The notes beneath the pieces are model-generated. The model had not been told where the DNA came from. It searched no databases and worked only from the letters and a program-made list of their open reading frames with translations. The position numbers and the translations under genes were made by a program. A stretch of 21,577 bases of DNA, from NCBI GenBank assembly GCA_015657535.1, contig JADHZB010000040.1, positions 1 through 21,577 of the forward strand, in the 5' to 3' direction. Shown piece after piece: positions 1 to 12,700 of the stretch; position 1 is the stretch's first letter, and every line of letters starts with the position of its first letter. The stretch comes from Nephromyces sp. MM_2019. Its lineage: Eukaryota; Apicomplexa; Aconoidasida; Nephromycida.

Positions 1-719
1 CCTAATTGAAAGGTTAAGCCAAATTATATTCAACTTTAGTCTAGACACTGCTACTGATACACACATTGCTCTATCAGTTTCTTTATTCATCATGAGATAT
101 CTAAGTTGTTATACTTCATTGGGTAGTATAATTAGAATAAAATTATGATTTTATAATTACTTATCAAAGTTAAGCATTCGCATTTCTAGTTTCTAACCCA
201 AAGAGGTAGATAGATTTATTAAACATCAAAACCTGATTTTTCAAACGTAACAAATAAAATTTTTAGATTTCCTTTTAGTTTTTAACATTTGTGAAGAAAA
301 TTTTCACTCTTCTTCAATCAATTTATGTTTTATAACTACCATAATAGCTAAAGTTAAGTTATGAAAGGTGCTTGTACCCAGATTTGTGGTATGCGCATTT
401 ATAAAACCTTGTAAATAGAAGATCAATTTATACAATTAGTTTAGTAATTATATATATGTTCTCTTGTTGTATACTTAATTACAAGGTTATCAGAACCTCG
501 TAAATACTATGCAAGCGGTAAAAGCAACTAGCACTTTTTGGGTAAGCATAATTTTATATTGAAATGCTCAATTTAACTAAGAGTTAGGTGAATCACTTGT
601 AGCGTGTTGTAGTTTTTCTCATGCTCTAAGAAAATCTATGGTAAACTCCAAAACTTAAGTTCAACAAGCCATTTTTAAGAGCAATCGTGAGCCTCAAATC
701 CTTACCAATTGTTTATCTT

Positions 720-732
720 GGGGGGGAGGGGG
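720..732 (+). repeat. G-run (7 G, A, 6 G)
   Basis: Two G tracts of seven and six bases are separated by one A. This is conspicuous in a region that is about 70% AT. It may be a weak quadruplex former, or a sequencing or polymerase-slippage site. No gene is seen nearby. Confidence 0.6.
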
Positions 733-2480
733 GATAAAAAACAAATACATCAAAATTGTCATATATAAACAGCAAACACGGAGACAACTTGTAATCTAAT
801 CGTTAAGTTTTGAAACACATAAAAGCCTAGACAAGCTTTTAAAGAAAGGATGAACATTTCAGCTATCAATGATTCTAAATTTTGCTCCAATTAGACAAAA
901 TCGAAATCCACTTCTCAACGTGGAAAATTGAGAATATTCAATTTTTCCATCGAAATATTTCAGTCGGTGAACTTGTGCTTATTACAGCGCCGACAAACAC
1001 AGAAATTTGCATATTTAATATTAATTATTTACACTATTAAGCCTATTGTTATAATAAAAATCTTTGTACGTAATAAATTGAGATATAAATAAGTGTCAAA
1101 GCTACACTGTACATGCATGAAGTTTCAAATCGTAATTGAACAATTAATTATTATATGTATGAAATGACCCAAGAAAATAAGTGAAATAATTATCTTTATC
1201 TACCCAAAAATGAATAATAAGGCTTATTTTCGCTAGAACAATTTGTATTATTCCACCTTTATTGTACTCACTCACTGTTCACTGAGTTTTTACATTAATC
1301 CTTTATCTTTTTGTCATTCTAATTCAATTTGAACACATGAAAGAATCTTTCTTAGCGTTTAAATTAAACTGCTTTAGGAATTTATTTATCCATGATAAAG
1401 AAAACAATAAATATCCAGGAATATATATAGAACTAGCCAAGCTTAGTGACAATTTTATCTCCATGTGAGCTAGCATAAATCATTATTGATATACCTCGGA
1501 CTTACTAAAATAAATTATCAACATCTACCAGTATGAGAAGCACCGCCAATGCACTCGAAAAGTAACTATTATATATCTGGAAATATGTAGATTTCACTCT
1601 ACCAGATTAAAAACCATTGTTTTATTATTAGTTATTCACAAAAGAAGCTAATTTAATGCACTGATATCAAAATGGGAAGCTAGTGGTACCGAATACATCT
1701 TAAAAGTGATGCTAGTTTCGATCTAATGACCTAGAGTGACCATACGTTATACGTTAATTAGTGATCGTGAATTGATACATAACTTACAAAAAATGCATAA
1801 AAGGAATTGGGAAAGTTAAATGGAAGTCGGGGAAAGCAGAAAATTTAAGAAAAAGCGAATTAATTTTACAGCTGTATAATTGATATGGGAATGATCATAC
1901 GAAGTCACTAAAAGATAATTGGAATGACTGAAATCAATTATAAGGAAAGTATAGTTGAAATGAAAACAATAAAAACTATATGAAGCACAAAGGCTACAAA
2001 AATAATTTAGAATAAATTTCGAGCCAAAAATTCAAATATGACTCTAAATTAAATTGTGGGAAATTCAAAAGTTTTTCCACGATTTTAGAAGTTTAATGAC
2101 ACGAGGTAATAGAGCAACCTTTGAAAATATTCAAAAATAAAAAATCAGACTTAACAATCTACAGGCCATTATAAATTTGCACTATATGCAATTAATTCAA
2201 TTATTTCCGCACGCTAGTTATTTTCGAAAACCACTTAAAAGATGTTCAAATATTAATAGAAATCCAATTGAAACTTCAATTTTTTTTCTTAAGTCGAGTT
2301 TTTCTATCAAGTCTATAATAATAAACATATAAATACAGAATTAAAACTATTAAATTGCATTTAAACTATTAACAATATATATACTCCAAACAAGTGTAAA
2401 CCAGTTGTTTCTATAGCCCGATAATTATATCCTCATATTCAACTAGTCGATCACAAGTTAAATTTTTTAAAATGAACTAT

Positions 2481-2548
2481 ATTTCGATCTCAAGGCACGT
2501 CAATTATTATAACCCATGAGCGCAACTGAGGAACTTGACCACTCTACC
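2481..2548 (-). pseudogene. possible tRNA-like relic
   Basis: Read on the minus strand, a box-A-like TGGTCAAGTTC and a box-B-like GATCGAAAT lie about 42 bases apart, as in a tRNA with a long variable arm. Each departs from consensus at about one position. The 5' seven bases GGTAGAG have no pairing partner after box B, so there is no acceptor stem. At best this is a decayed tRNA or the head of a tRNA-derived SINE. It could also be chance. Confidence 0.2.
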
Positions 2549-3291
2549 TTTCTTTACTAATATTTTATTATACCAATAAAAAGAATTCTTTTAAGCATTG
2601 AAAAACTCAATTAACATGACCTAAAATGTTCCTTGCATATAATTTTATCACTGAAGTGATTTCTACCACAACAAATTAACACGTCTGATGTTTTAAATGT
2701 CTGTCAAGTTTATGTTATTAATTTTTTGTTCAAATTTACATAGGATTGGTACGACTCCTTCTAAAGTATGATTTGACAAAAATAAATTCTTTTTGCATTT
2801 GTTTTGTCTTTTTTTAATTTTGATGTGGTCACTTATTTATAAATCAACCTAGGCTGAAGATAGAATCATTACTTTTAATATTTGGGATTCTATCATTGAT
2901 TTTGCGGCTTGCTAAAGAGATGCCTTCTATCTAAGCTCTAATTTATTCTGGTCGAAGTATCTATATAAACTAACTACACAAGATTTGTTGAATTAATCCT
3001 TCCCTGTAAAATTCAGTAATTTCTCATTTTAATTTAAAATCTAACATTAATGTAACAACTCAAACTCCCTCAAATTCTAGTTGATAATACCCAGCCAAAA
3101 TATTTTAGCCTGAACTTTGGGATAATTTAATAAAATTAATAGCCTTTTCTTCTCAGCTCTTACAAAAAACGACTCCACAATTATATATTTGCTGATTTAA
3201 TACCAGATTTTATGTCAATATTGAGATTGATTTCGCGGCAAAGTTAACATTCATTTTAAGGACATGTTTATGTTTATTCATGCTACATGAG

Positions 3292-3306
3292 TATATATAT
3301 ATATAT
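3292..3306. repeat. (TA)n microsatellite
   Basis: A short pure TA dinucleotide run in non-genic DNA, about seven units long. Similar runs occur at 14893-14908 and 19796-19812. Confidence 0.8.
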
Positions 3307-3791
3307 GAATATAACACAAGTGACTAGAACTGAAGAAAAAAAAATATTGAATCAGTGCCCTTGAGTTAATTTTTTCATTTCCTATTTAATTTTAAATCAA
3401 CAATCACCAAGCTTTGATTGATTTGTTTCAACATGAATCGTTTCTCTAAATTAAATCAAGGGCTAACAAACTAAGTTGGAAAACTAAGAGCTTTGATTCT
3501 TCTAACGACTGATTAATTCTATGTTGATAAAAGGGCAACAACCACTTGTGTAGCAATAATACATTATAAAAATATAAATTGAACTTTTGACTATTTTTGA
3601 AATCCAATTAATTCGCTCAGTGATAATATTATATCAACATTAAAATTTACACCTGAGTAAATAAAAATGTAACTCACGTAAATTTTATTTAACCAATGAT
3701 TCCATAAAATTTTGAAACTTAATTCAGTTTTAAAATATGATTATCACTACTAAAAACTAATTGTTCCCTTGTACTAAAATTAAAAGAAAAT

Positions 3792-6123
3792 ATGAATGAA
3801 ACAGTCACTGGCCTTCTGATAAACATAGCTGAAGAAAACTCATCAGAAATCTGTGTAATCAAACTACCGAATAAATCCATTAAAACACCTAATTCAGATG
3901 ATTTATCCCTCTTGAAAAGCTTATGGTACCCTCTAGGCCATACAAAGGAAGATGACACTTCACAAACACATTTGGATGAAACTGCTTCCTGCCATCCATA
4001 TAATTATCTCAACATATGGCCAGAATCGCCTCCACCACCTTTGAAACCTATCGCAATAAAAGAATTTGACCAAAAAAAGGATAGAAATGATGAAGACAAG
4101 CGAACTCAATCTTCACATACCCAGATTGGTATAGATATGGGTATAAATCCCAAAACAGTACCAAATGTCAACAAATCAATTTTAGATTCTTTAACGAAAT
4201 ACCTTCAAAAACCCGTGTATATATCAGATTATTCTAAAATCGAATCCTTTTCTTCCTTATACCAGGTTAGCAACTTATTTCTAAACATTTAGCCATGCCT
4301 TTAAAACAAGAATAATTTTTGATAGCACCCTATTCACGCAATTGATGTTTGATTATATGAATAAATTACAAGATATTATACTGATATAAATAAATACTGA
4401 ATAATGTAATTAAACAACATTTATAAGTTACATATCAATTTATAGGGCATATAGCAATACCATTCTTAAACTTTATAAGAAAAAACACAATTATATATTG
4501 ACAAGTAATCTGTAGAGTATTATAAAATATCACTTAAGATCCTATTAAAAACATATGCTCTATTTTTTCATCAATAGTGATATGTAATTTGTTCAACATT
4601 TTTCGTTAGGCACCCTATCGAAAATTTTATATTTTAAGCTACGAGGGATTACGGGGAGATGACTATTGTGTGCGTATCTACTCTAATGGGTAATCAATTT
4701 TAGTGTTTTAAATTAATTTAACCTAATTTTATTACTTTAACCTTTTTACTATTATGACTTTATTAATTAATAAATATCTTTTCGTATTTTTATTTGACCA
4801 ATAACAAGCACCTATGATTCATTGTTGTTTACCAAGCATTTGAACCATTCTCTTTATTCAATTTTTATAGGATAATTGTATTAAATGCTGCAAAAAGTAA
4901 TCTTGTCTTCTCACTATTAGATTCACCGCTCGAATCTTTTGAGTTTTCCTATCCAAAATCTATAATGGAAAATTGTAGTCAAGCAAAGAAAACGCGCCAT
5001 GGCTTAATTTTATCTCAAAACATGAAAGTTGCATCTATTGTAAAAAAAGCAACACTTTCCAAATCTAAAAAAGAGAAACAAGGCAAAAACCAGTCCAACT
5101 GCTCGAATGAAGCCATTTTCAATTTGCGAGCATGCATTAAAGGTAAACCGATAATCCTTTTTGAATTTTCCAATATATAAGCCTACTTTGAACCACATCC
5201 CAGGGCGCCTTATTGACTATAATTCAAGACTTTTGGACAATATCAACTTGCTTGTCGAAAAGGTAAAAATTGTCCATTAGGATAATCATTTATATGACTT
5301 TCTTACCTTAACAATTAGGCTGAAGATGAGGGTTGGTTGTTTATAGCCCGAAATGTATCCTCGGTTAGTAAAATTACATATCTTATTAATCCTTAAAATT
5401 ATTTGACCTACTTTTAATACGTAAAACAAATGAGCATATGATGAATGGAATAACACATAAGCATAATGGAATTAAGATTTTTATTATTCCACCAATATAT
5501 GATTTGATTGGATAACTCTGATAGTATTTCTCGTAACTCATTATATTTTACCTACGCTTATAATTTGCTTACAAAATCTTACAGCCAAGTCTGAAAGGCT
5601 CAGACTTATTAAATACTGATAATTTATGCTTATTAGACTAAGTGATTCACAACATAATTCTTAATGAAGCTGTTCTTATCATACTTATCACTACTACTGT
5701 CCAGAACTTCGATTCTAGGATTCATTAAATCAATAATTCTATGACTTAGCCAAAGTTTTTTGATTCTATTTTATTTCATTAAGTCAAAATCAATAGATAA
5801 ACCATAACACTGCTATTTAAATTTCTATATCTTAAAATTTTTAAGTACTTCAGTTAATTAAACTTCAATGAGTTCTCCTATATAGTTATGAATTCGCCAC
5901 TTGAAGCATGAATCACAATTATCATATCTATTTAAACACTTTCTTGCAGACAATACCGGAAAACTGGATCAGCGAGCATAACTATAAGTCTATACGTAAA
6001 TTAGAAATCAAAAATCATGATCAGCTCATTTATAATAGAAGGGACGAATTAAAATATAAAAGGCACAACACTCAAAAGTCGAAAGCGCAACAACAACTAC
6101 AAATTGTCAATCCATTACTTTAA
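3792..6123 (+). CDS. Abitram/Simiate-family protein, six exons
   Basis: Proposed exons are 3792-4265, 4610-4689, 4871-5142, 5204-5262, 5319-5363 and 5950-6123. They give 1104 nt (367 residues plus TAA), and every intron is GT-AG with matching phase. Residues about 155-345 resemble the small vertebrate Abitram protein (FAM206A, Simiate, about 180 residues), described as an actin-binding transcription modulator. Shared landmarks are an aromatic/basic stretch before GDDYCVRIYSNGIIVLN (174-190), an NCS near 219-221, a C-I-K-G-R-L block (273-278) and a short GWLFIA block (300-305). The match was recognised from memory, not searched. Residues 1-154 are an extra N-terminal region with a PPPP run at 80-83, not found in the animal protein. 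Residues 243-259 form a Lys-rich insertion. The start is the first ATG after an in-frame TGA at about 3738, so an upstream exon remains possible. Introns are 344, 181, 61, 56 and 586 bp; two acceptors have nearby AAC branch-like motifs. Confidence 0.72.
5585..5641 (+). other. possible alternative last exon of the Abitram-like gene
   Basis: A good acceptor (TTACAG at 5579-5584) precedes 18 codons and a TAA, in phase 0. It could therefore join directly to the exon ending at 5363. It would replace the last 57 residues with a short tail, ending LCLLD. The 5950-6123 exon is preferred because its acceptor is stronger and its sequence continues the family's charged helical C-terminus. This may be a chance match. 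Confidence 0.2.
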
Positions 6124-9100
6124 AAGCATAATTTAGATTTAAATAAATTCCCGGTAAGAATTGTCTTTCCTATTATACTAAAAAAGACTTTCCTTAAAGT
6201 AATAAAAATCAAACTATTATTATAGTATTTATGAAATTCTTTAAGCAAAAATCACACAGAGCTATTTTACCAAACATAGATTTAAACATTTCAACTTTAA
6301 ATTTTAATAAATACACTACAATGTTAATGCATCATGTGTCGCCAATAAAATTTTGACTACGTCATACATAATTTGATTAACACCTGCTCAGTCTCACAAT
6401 ACAGACAAAAAATATAAGCCCACTTGAAAATCATACCTTTATAAACGAATAGTGCCTATTACTTTTAAAGCTTGATAATATGCTTTAAATTAGACTTTTT
6501 GGAGAAATTCTTGTCTTTAAAACATTCAAAGTTTGTTAATAATTCCAATCTACCTCACTATTGACTGAAGCCATGAAATATGAGCATTATTATAATCTAT
6601 AATAAGACAGGTCTTTATAGAATACTCGAGATCTAAATCGTTATTTTAAATTTATTGGTAGTTCGGACTCTAAGTCAATAATAACATTAATAATCAAATC
6701 TTCAAAATTTGACTCTATACACTCTCGAATAAATAATTGAAACACAGTTCAATCTCATTATCCATGTTTCTACCTACCCCCCTGAGAATCTAAAATTTTT
6801 TGAGAAAATTTTTCAATATTTTAAGAGTCCAATTATGAGATAAGATCACAATTGTTTCGAGGTTTCATATTTGATTAGGAAGACAACATTTATTTATAAA
6901 AGATTCAAAGCTCTTAACGTGTAAAGCCTGGCCTGATGTGTAAAAGCTACCTTGGTAGGAGAGTATTTTACAGTCTATGACAAAATCAATTTAATTGCTA
7001 ACAATAGATTTTAGTACTCTATTGTTCAATCGAGAATTTTATATACTATCATTACAGTAAGGTGATATGCTAAAACCATACCTAAAAGAAGCAATTTTCC
7101 ATGAAATTATTTATTAGATAACTTTTGCTTTTTTGAGCTTTTTTAGCTTAATAAATAACTTAAATAGATCATTATAGATTATCTTAATAATGATTAGATT
7201 CATTTCTTCAAGTGGTGTCTGGAATTAAAGAATCAGAGGTATAACTAAAATTAAAAACAATTTATAGAGGAAGACAGTTAATAGACATCAAATTACGCTA
7301 AATTTAATAAACAAAGACTTCCTTTAAAACATTAATCAACACAATTTAGATACATATTTCTAGCTATATATATATCACTCAAATTAAGTCGTTTTGGCTG
7401 CTTTATTAATTTTTAATTTACCTAATTTGACAGTTTCACCTTCTATCACAAGCTCAGAATATGATATCGTCCACTCACAATTTAAATAAGGGGTTATTCG
7501 AGTGGTGATAATCGGCAGCTAGAATCCCAAGTCAATAGCTAGAAAGTGGTTATTTTACTATGATCATATGGGCTCTTTCCCTTGAGACCTAAAACATTGA
7601 TAAATAAACCTTTGAAGTTTAAAATCTTTATATGAATTATCAAAATTTTAATTCAAATCCGTTCAAGATCGTATAAGCAGCATTTTAGTCTCAAACTGGA
7701 GAGAACTCTATCAGGTATTTCCAAATAAATCTAAAGCTGGAAAGTTAGTAGCTCTTGACCTAGTTTACAAGAATTATATTGGAATAATTCCACTTATTTA
7801 TTCTTGATTCTTCAAGTAAAAGTCTAAACGAATGAACGAGATTTAATATTTATACTGAGTACAAGACCTTAACCTATATAAAACTATTCATCAAGTACCT
7901 AAGAATGTAAGCAATTATAACAACTTAGAAAGCTCTAACATAATATGATTGCTATGTTTTCTAGCTTTAAGTTGCGACATAATGTGATTTATAATAATTC
8001 TCATCATAACAACAATAACTAAACATTGAAAATGCACGAAATGTTAAAATTTGTATTTGTGTGATTGGTACCAAAGTCCTCTCTCAGATAGGATGTTTAA
8101 ACGCAATTCTCTAAGCTTTTTTCAAGTTATTCAAGCGAGTTAATAACACAGTTAAATTAAAGCTATCTGCTTTAGCAAGTCTCTAAATTTAGTAATCAAG
8201 AGTTGCGTTTTAGATTAAATTATAATCAAATTCTTATGATTCCTCGCCTTCATTCATTAAGAGCATCTTCTATTATTCTGAGTCTTTCTATATTTTTGAA
8301 ATATACTTAAGCTAGTTGACCTAAAACAAATTTACCTTTGACAGGCACTAAAAGGGTGTCACCAGCCCTAACACTTTTCTACTTTTGTTTCTATTTTTAT
8401 AAGTTCTCAAGAACTTTCTCACAAACCTCCTTTTCCTTACTAGCACTTTTTCTTAAATCAATATTGTTTAAGACAAATTATAGGAGCTTTAGAAATACTA
8501 TAAGATTGAATTACGCTTTCACGCTTTGTAGAACTTGTTTATCTCAATCTTATTAGCAGGGCATCGTAAAACATAAAACAATTAGCCTTTTATGATTGAT
8601 ATGGTCTGGTTAAGAAATTCTGAAACTTAGCTAGCACAGGGGAAAAAAATAAGCAGTAAAGCTAAAAAAAAATTGTATCATTTTTAAAAATTGTTAAATC
8701 AATGATCGGAGCTTATACGTGAATTTTGTTTATGCAATTTTAAAATGTAGTAAAAATTGATTCTATTAATCTAACACACAAACCAATCGTGCTTCATTTT
8801 TACCTTTTACCGAGAACTTAAAACTCTTACTTATATATGAAACTCTAAATATAAGAGTACTCCATTAGAACTCAACACGAAATAACTTTAAAGTGCCACA
8901 AAACGAGAAATGCCATTATTGTGTTAAGTTTTTGTTAAACAAATATTCAAGTGTTTATTACATAAAAGTGCAACATATTTTAGGTTTTTCTTTAAATTAA
9001 TCGATAGGTTTATCTTGAAAATTTCGAATGGTAGCGCTTTAAAACACTAGCTATTATTCCCTTTATGTTAACTTATATAATCAAAATCAATATTAGAAGC

Positions 9101-9502
9101 ACAAAAGGTGATAGGTTTTAATTTTTTATATTGAAATTTAATCTTATTTAAGTCTCAGAAGTTATGATGCCATTCTTTATACCATGTAACTTGATCAAGG
9201 TTCTATTGAAAAATTACAAAATTTGAAAAACTATAATTAAAGAGTCTAAATTAAAAGGTAAATTTAAATTAAAAGAGAATAAACAGTAGTTTAGGCAGAT
9301 ATTCCTATATTAGCAGTGATTTAAAACAAGTGTATTTTTGTAAATTATTACCAATTCAAAGGGTAAAATGATAGAATTTTAAAATTTGTTTAATTTGTGA
9401 TAAAATTAGGGTATAAAAATATTAGGGAAAATTTTTTGCTTTTGAAGTACAAATCGAAGAGTGTACCAGTACATAGGGTTATTGTGCTAGATTTGAAGCA
9501 AA

Positions 9503-9530
9503 GATTGCTACAAATATATATTTAGCAATC
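9503..9530. repeat. inverted repeat, 8-bp perfect stem, 12-base loop
   Basis: GATTGCTA (9503-9510) is followed by its exact reverse complement TAGCAATC (9523-9530), with an AT-rich loop. It lies about 210-235 bases beyond the stop codon of the minus-strand C2-like gene, so it could sit in that gene's 3' UTR or downstream region. Its function is unknown. Confidence 0.6.
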
Positions 9531-9540
9531 GATTTTTTAT

Positions 9541-9586
9541 AGAGGCATGGACTATTTATAAATGTTAAGTATGGTACAATGCCTCT
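9541..9586. repeat. inverted repeat, 8-bp perfect stem, 30-base loop
   Basis: AGAGGCAT (9541-9548) pairs with ATGCCTCT (9579-9586). It starts ten bases after the previous hairpin, so the two form a tandem pair about 150-200 bases past the stop codon of the minus-strand gene. The stem is GC-richer than its surroundings. A 3' UTR element, an RNA-processing signal or coincidence are all possible. Confidence 0.6.
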
Positions 9587-9737
9587 CATACATTAGTTGA
9601 TACACACAAGTGTTTATATAATAATTCAAATTATTGAACTATGCACCACATTTAATAATATTATGTTTTATAGGAATTTAATTACTCCGAAACAATTTCC
9701 ATAGAGAGTATAAAATCAACTCTTGATAATTTCCGAT

Positions 9738-12700
9738 TTAGTCAATGTGTGGCTTTTGGGCCTCACTCAAAATATTTTGAGGTGCGTTTGATTCTTTTTT
9801 ATTAATCATTTTGTCATTGTGAACTTCTTTTTTATCTTGTGGGATTCCACTTTTGGATATAGAATCACGTTTAGAGGATCGTCTAACAAAGATACGGCTA
9901 GCTGACTCAGCAAAGTTTTTAAATGAATGATATGTTTCCGGGTAAAAAAGTTGATCAAATTGCGGGTTATTTTGGAATAAATTAAACTTGTCTGATTTTT
10001 CAGGTAGTTCTTGCTTAAGTTCATGAGTTTCCTTTTGCCTTGAAAGGTCACTGGATGAACTAGGACTTGAAGAACCAGAACTTTCGATGTTTGTAGTTGG
10101 GTTGGTTTCAAGTATACTTCTAAGATTTAATAAATCGCTGTATAATCCAGTTTCTGGTAAAATAGATGGCTCCACGCCTTTATCATCTTGTAAATTAGGT
10201 AGATCTAAAATATCGACGTTGCTCTGTATATCTGAATTGATAAATAAGCAAGCATGAAAAATGAGAGCCTTGTGAAGTGTTACAAAATATCATATATATC
10301 AACTTTGAATTACTAGAGGACTTATGAAATTAAAAATTACCCTTAGTTATGGTTCATAAATGATAGGTAAGTTGCTTTGCATGAGAAAAAGGTTAAGAGT
10401 TACTTTTCAAGCTTCTAAGAGTACTTGATATAATATATCTTACAAATAAGAAGCTAATTCCAAATATTTACATCCATAAAAATTTCAAAAAATTAATAGA
10501 AAGGATGAATAGAATGTCTCACAAGGGATAGGTAAGTGTACAATTTGTTCAGCATCTTTCATATCAGGATTTTTGAAATAATTTTTAAGGTATTCATCAG
10601 CATCAATTGTTGTTGCATCAGCTGGTAGTAATTGAGAAAGAGTATGGAATAATTGTGTAGAAGAAATACTTCGATGGTCCATTTCTCTACAATCGGGTAT
10701 TCTCATCCACCAATGCTGTTTATACTTCCAGAAGACGGTAGATATGGGTAATGAAATGTACTTATGTACTGTTAAGTTATCGATAAAAGTCAAAGAATAA
10801 AAATAAAGATTGCACAAAGTATGTTGAAGAACCAAGAAAGACTGATAGATAAATAATATCAAAAGGCTAAATGTAGGTGAAGAAGTAGAGGAAAGGCTAA
10901 GTAAAGAACTATTTAAAAATATAGAGCGAAATGATAAGTATAAAGAGTAGCCTAATTTTTTTAATTGTATAATGGTTTGTGTAGGTATGATTTCAATAGG
11001 TGATTTAACTTGAGCTGATTTTTCAGATAAGCTTGATGACTCATCAGCATTTCCCTCATCTGTATATATAGTATTTGAAAAGTGGTCAGGTAGTGAGGCT
11101 GCCGATTCAGATCGGCTTGATTGTGATAAAATTTCATCTCCTTGTAAATGGTGGTTTCCCAGATTATTTGAAGGTGTCACAATAATTTCTTCGTTCCATA
11201 TATTGTGTAACCAAAAAAAAAAATAGATCGAAAAAAAGAAAGGAATCATTCTTATTAGCCATAATGGTAAAAACTGGACAAAAAAAGTAATTATAGTGAG
11301 GAAAAGTGTGTTGATGAGGAGAGTCCAGTAAGTTAAGAGTGTAGTATAAGGATCTTCCCAGTTAAATGCATATCGCAACTTCTCAGAAGCCATAGCCAAG
11401 TTCCCTGTGAATTTCTGATGCACAGGATTGTTTGTGTATCTAAATGAATTGTGTTAATGGTTTTTATAAAGTGTATATATAGATAAAAAATAGCTTAATA
11501 AGATTGGTTCTATAGCTTTTCGAGAGAAAAATTCTGATCACAAGTTAAATTATTCAAGAATATTACTACGTAATAATCTTAGATTTTAAATAGATAGCAA
11601 ACAGCGGTTTTAATTTGGGTTTTTAAAAATTATAATCGAATACGCAAAAGAATAACTCCAATGCATTCAACCATGTAACATTCTTAGATTTTTTAAATTG
11701 TATGTTGATTTAGAGACTTAGTACAGTGTACAGTAATAGTAATATTTGACGAAAATGTTATTTGATTCGATTTCATTCCATACACAGTCTATAACAAGTG
11801 AATTAACCTGTATAACTGTAAACAAGTCGATTAGCTTTTGTAATTGTTCAGATATAACTGGCTCTCCAGCATCATCAGAGAAGATAGGTGAAGATTTACT
11901 AAGTTGTGATTGTTTAATATTGACATTCAAATCACCAAAGGGAGACTGAATGCATGATTTGTTTTTAGTGTCTAAGAATGTTTGTGGTTGTTTGTTAAGG
12001 GGTTCTAATGTGTGTGTCTTTAATGAAATTTTATTGTACATCATACGTGTCTTGAAATTGCTTTTGTTCGGTGGGTTGGGATTTGATTGGGATGTAGCTG
12101 TCTTGATTTCTTTTGGACTGTTTATGTATTGAAATTTTGTTATTATAATGTCACCTTTATTTTAGCATATGTTCACACCATGATAGAATTTTGTTATAGT
12201 CTTAATAATTAATCAGAAATTGAAAGAAATTTAAAAATTAAGCTAAAGGTTAGGTGGTGAAGATTAATTTTGTCAATAAAATTTGAGTAATCAATATTAA
12301 TAAGTATTTTTTTACCTAGATAATTCTTGCTTTGTTGAAGTATTATCTAACCCTGACTTCTTTGACCACATTGAAATTGGATTGTAGGGTAATAAAACTA
12401 GTAAAAATTAAATATATTTAGAATTTAGACAAATCATATAGAAATAGGTATACTTTAGAGGTAAACACATGGAATGTATACTAAAATAAGTTTAGGCCGT
12501 TGATTCTGAGTAGAAATGTCAGAGTAGAAGATTTTCGTACAAATTGATTTCTATAAATAAGAAATTTAAGCTCATGGTAGCTTATTGAAATTGAAGGAAT
12601 TGTATTATATAAACGATACAGTGGCATAGTGAAGATGGTCATGCATAATACCTTGCTTTCTCTTAGGATCACATCTTCTAGAAGCATTTGTATAAAACCC

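Larger units (their letters stand above)
1..3791. other. AT-rich non-genic stretch
   Basis: No ORF here can be joined to another by consistent splice phases, and no protein family is recognisable in any frame. The stretch has scattered AT microsatellites, a G run near 720-732 and one tRNA-like relic on the minus strand (2481-2548). Upstream exons or a promoter for the Abitram-like gene could lie in the last few hundred bases, but I see no clear TATA box or exon. Small exons of an unrelated gene cannot be ruled out by eye. Confidence 0.5.
6124..9737. other. convergent intergenic gap, no gene supported
   Basis: This 3.6 kb separates the 3' ends of the Abitram-like gene (+) and the C2-like gene (-). 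It must hold both 3' UTRs. ORFs of 50-70 codons occur, for example around 7649-7805 and 8338-8556 on the + strand. Such lengths are expected by chance here, and none joins to a second exon or resembles a known family. The only clear structure is the pair of inverted repeats at 9503-9586. Confidence 0.5.

Noticed and set aside
1823..1879. Possible first exon starting MEVGESRKFKKK with a GTATAA donor
   Set aside because: No downstream exon in phase could be found before the Abitram-like start, and the surroundings are generally purine-rich.
3719..3958. 79-codon minus-strand ORF
   Set aside because: It lies opposite exon 1 of the Abitram-like gene, has no splice partner and reads as antisense.
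5690..5712. Box-B-like motif CTTCGATTC
   Set aside because: No box A lies at a suitable distance and no cloverleaf can be drawn.
7104..7163. Inverted repeat of TTATTTATTA and TAATAAATAA
   Set aside because: It consists only of A and T. Arms of this length and composition are common by chance here.
7649..7805. About 50 readable codons on the + strand (contains WRELYQVFPNKSKAGKLV)
   Set aside because: It looks mildly protein-like, but it has no acceptor before it, no partner exon and no recognised family. ORFs this long arise by chance in 3.6 kb of AT-rich DNA.
8338..8556. 72-codon + strand ORF with a good upstream acceptor (TTTGACAG)
   Set aside because: It begins at TTG, its product is an unnatural Phe/Tyr/Ser/Leu-rich string, and no upstream or downstream exon joins it. 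The length is expected by chance.
9806..10100. 101-codon minus-strand ORF overlapping the last exon of the C2-like gene
   Set aside because: It is an alternative frame of the same exon. The other frame joins in phase to the preceding exon.
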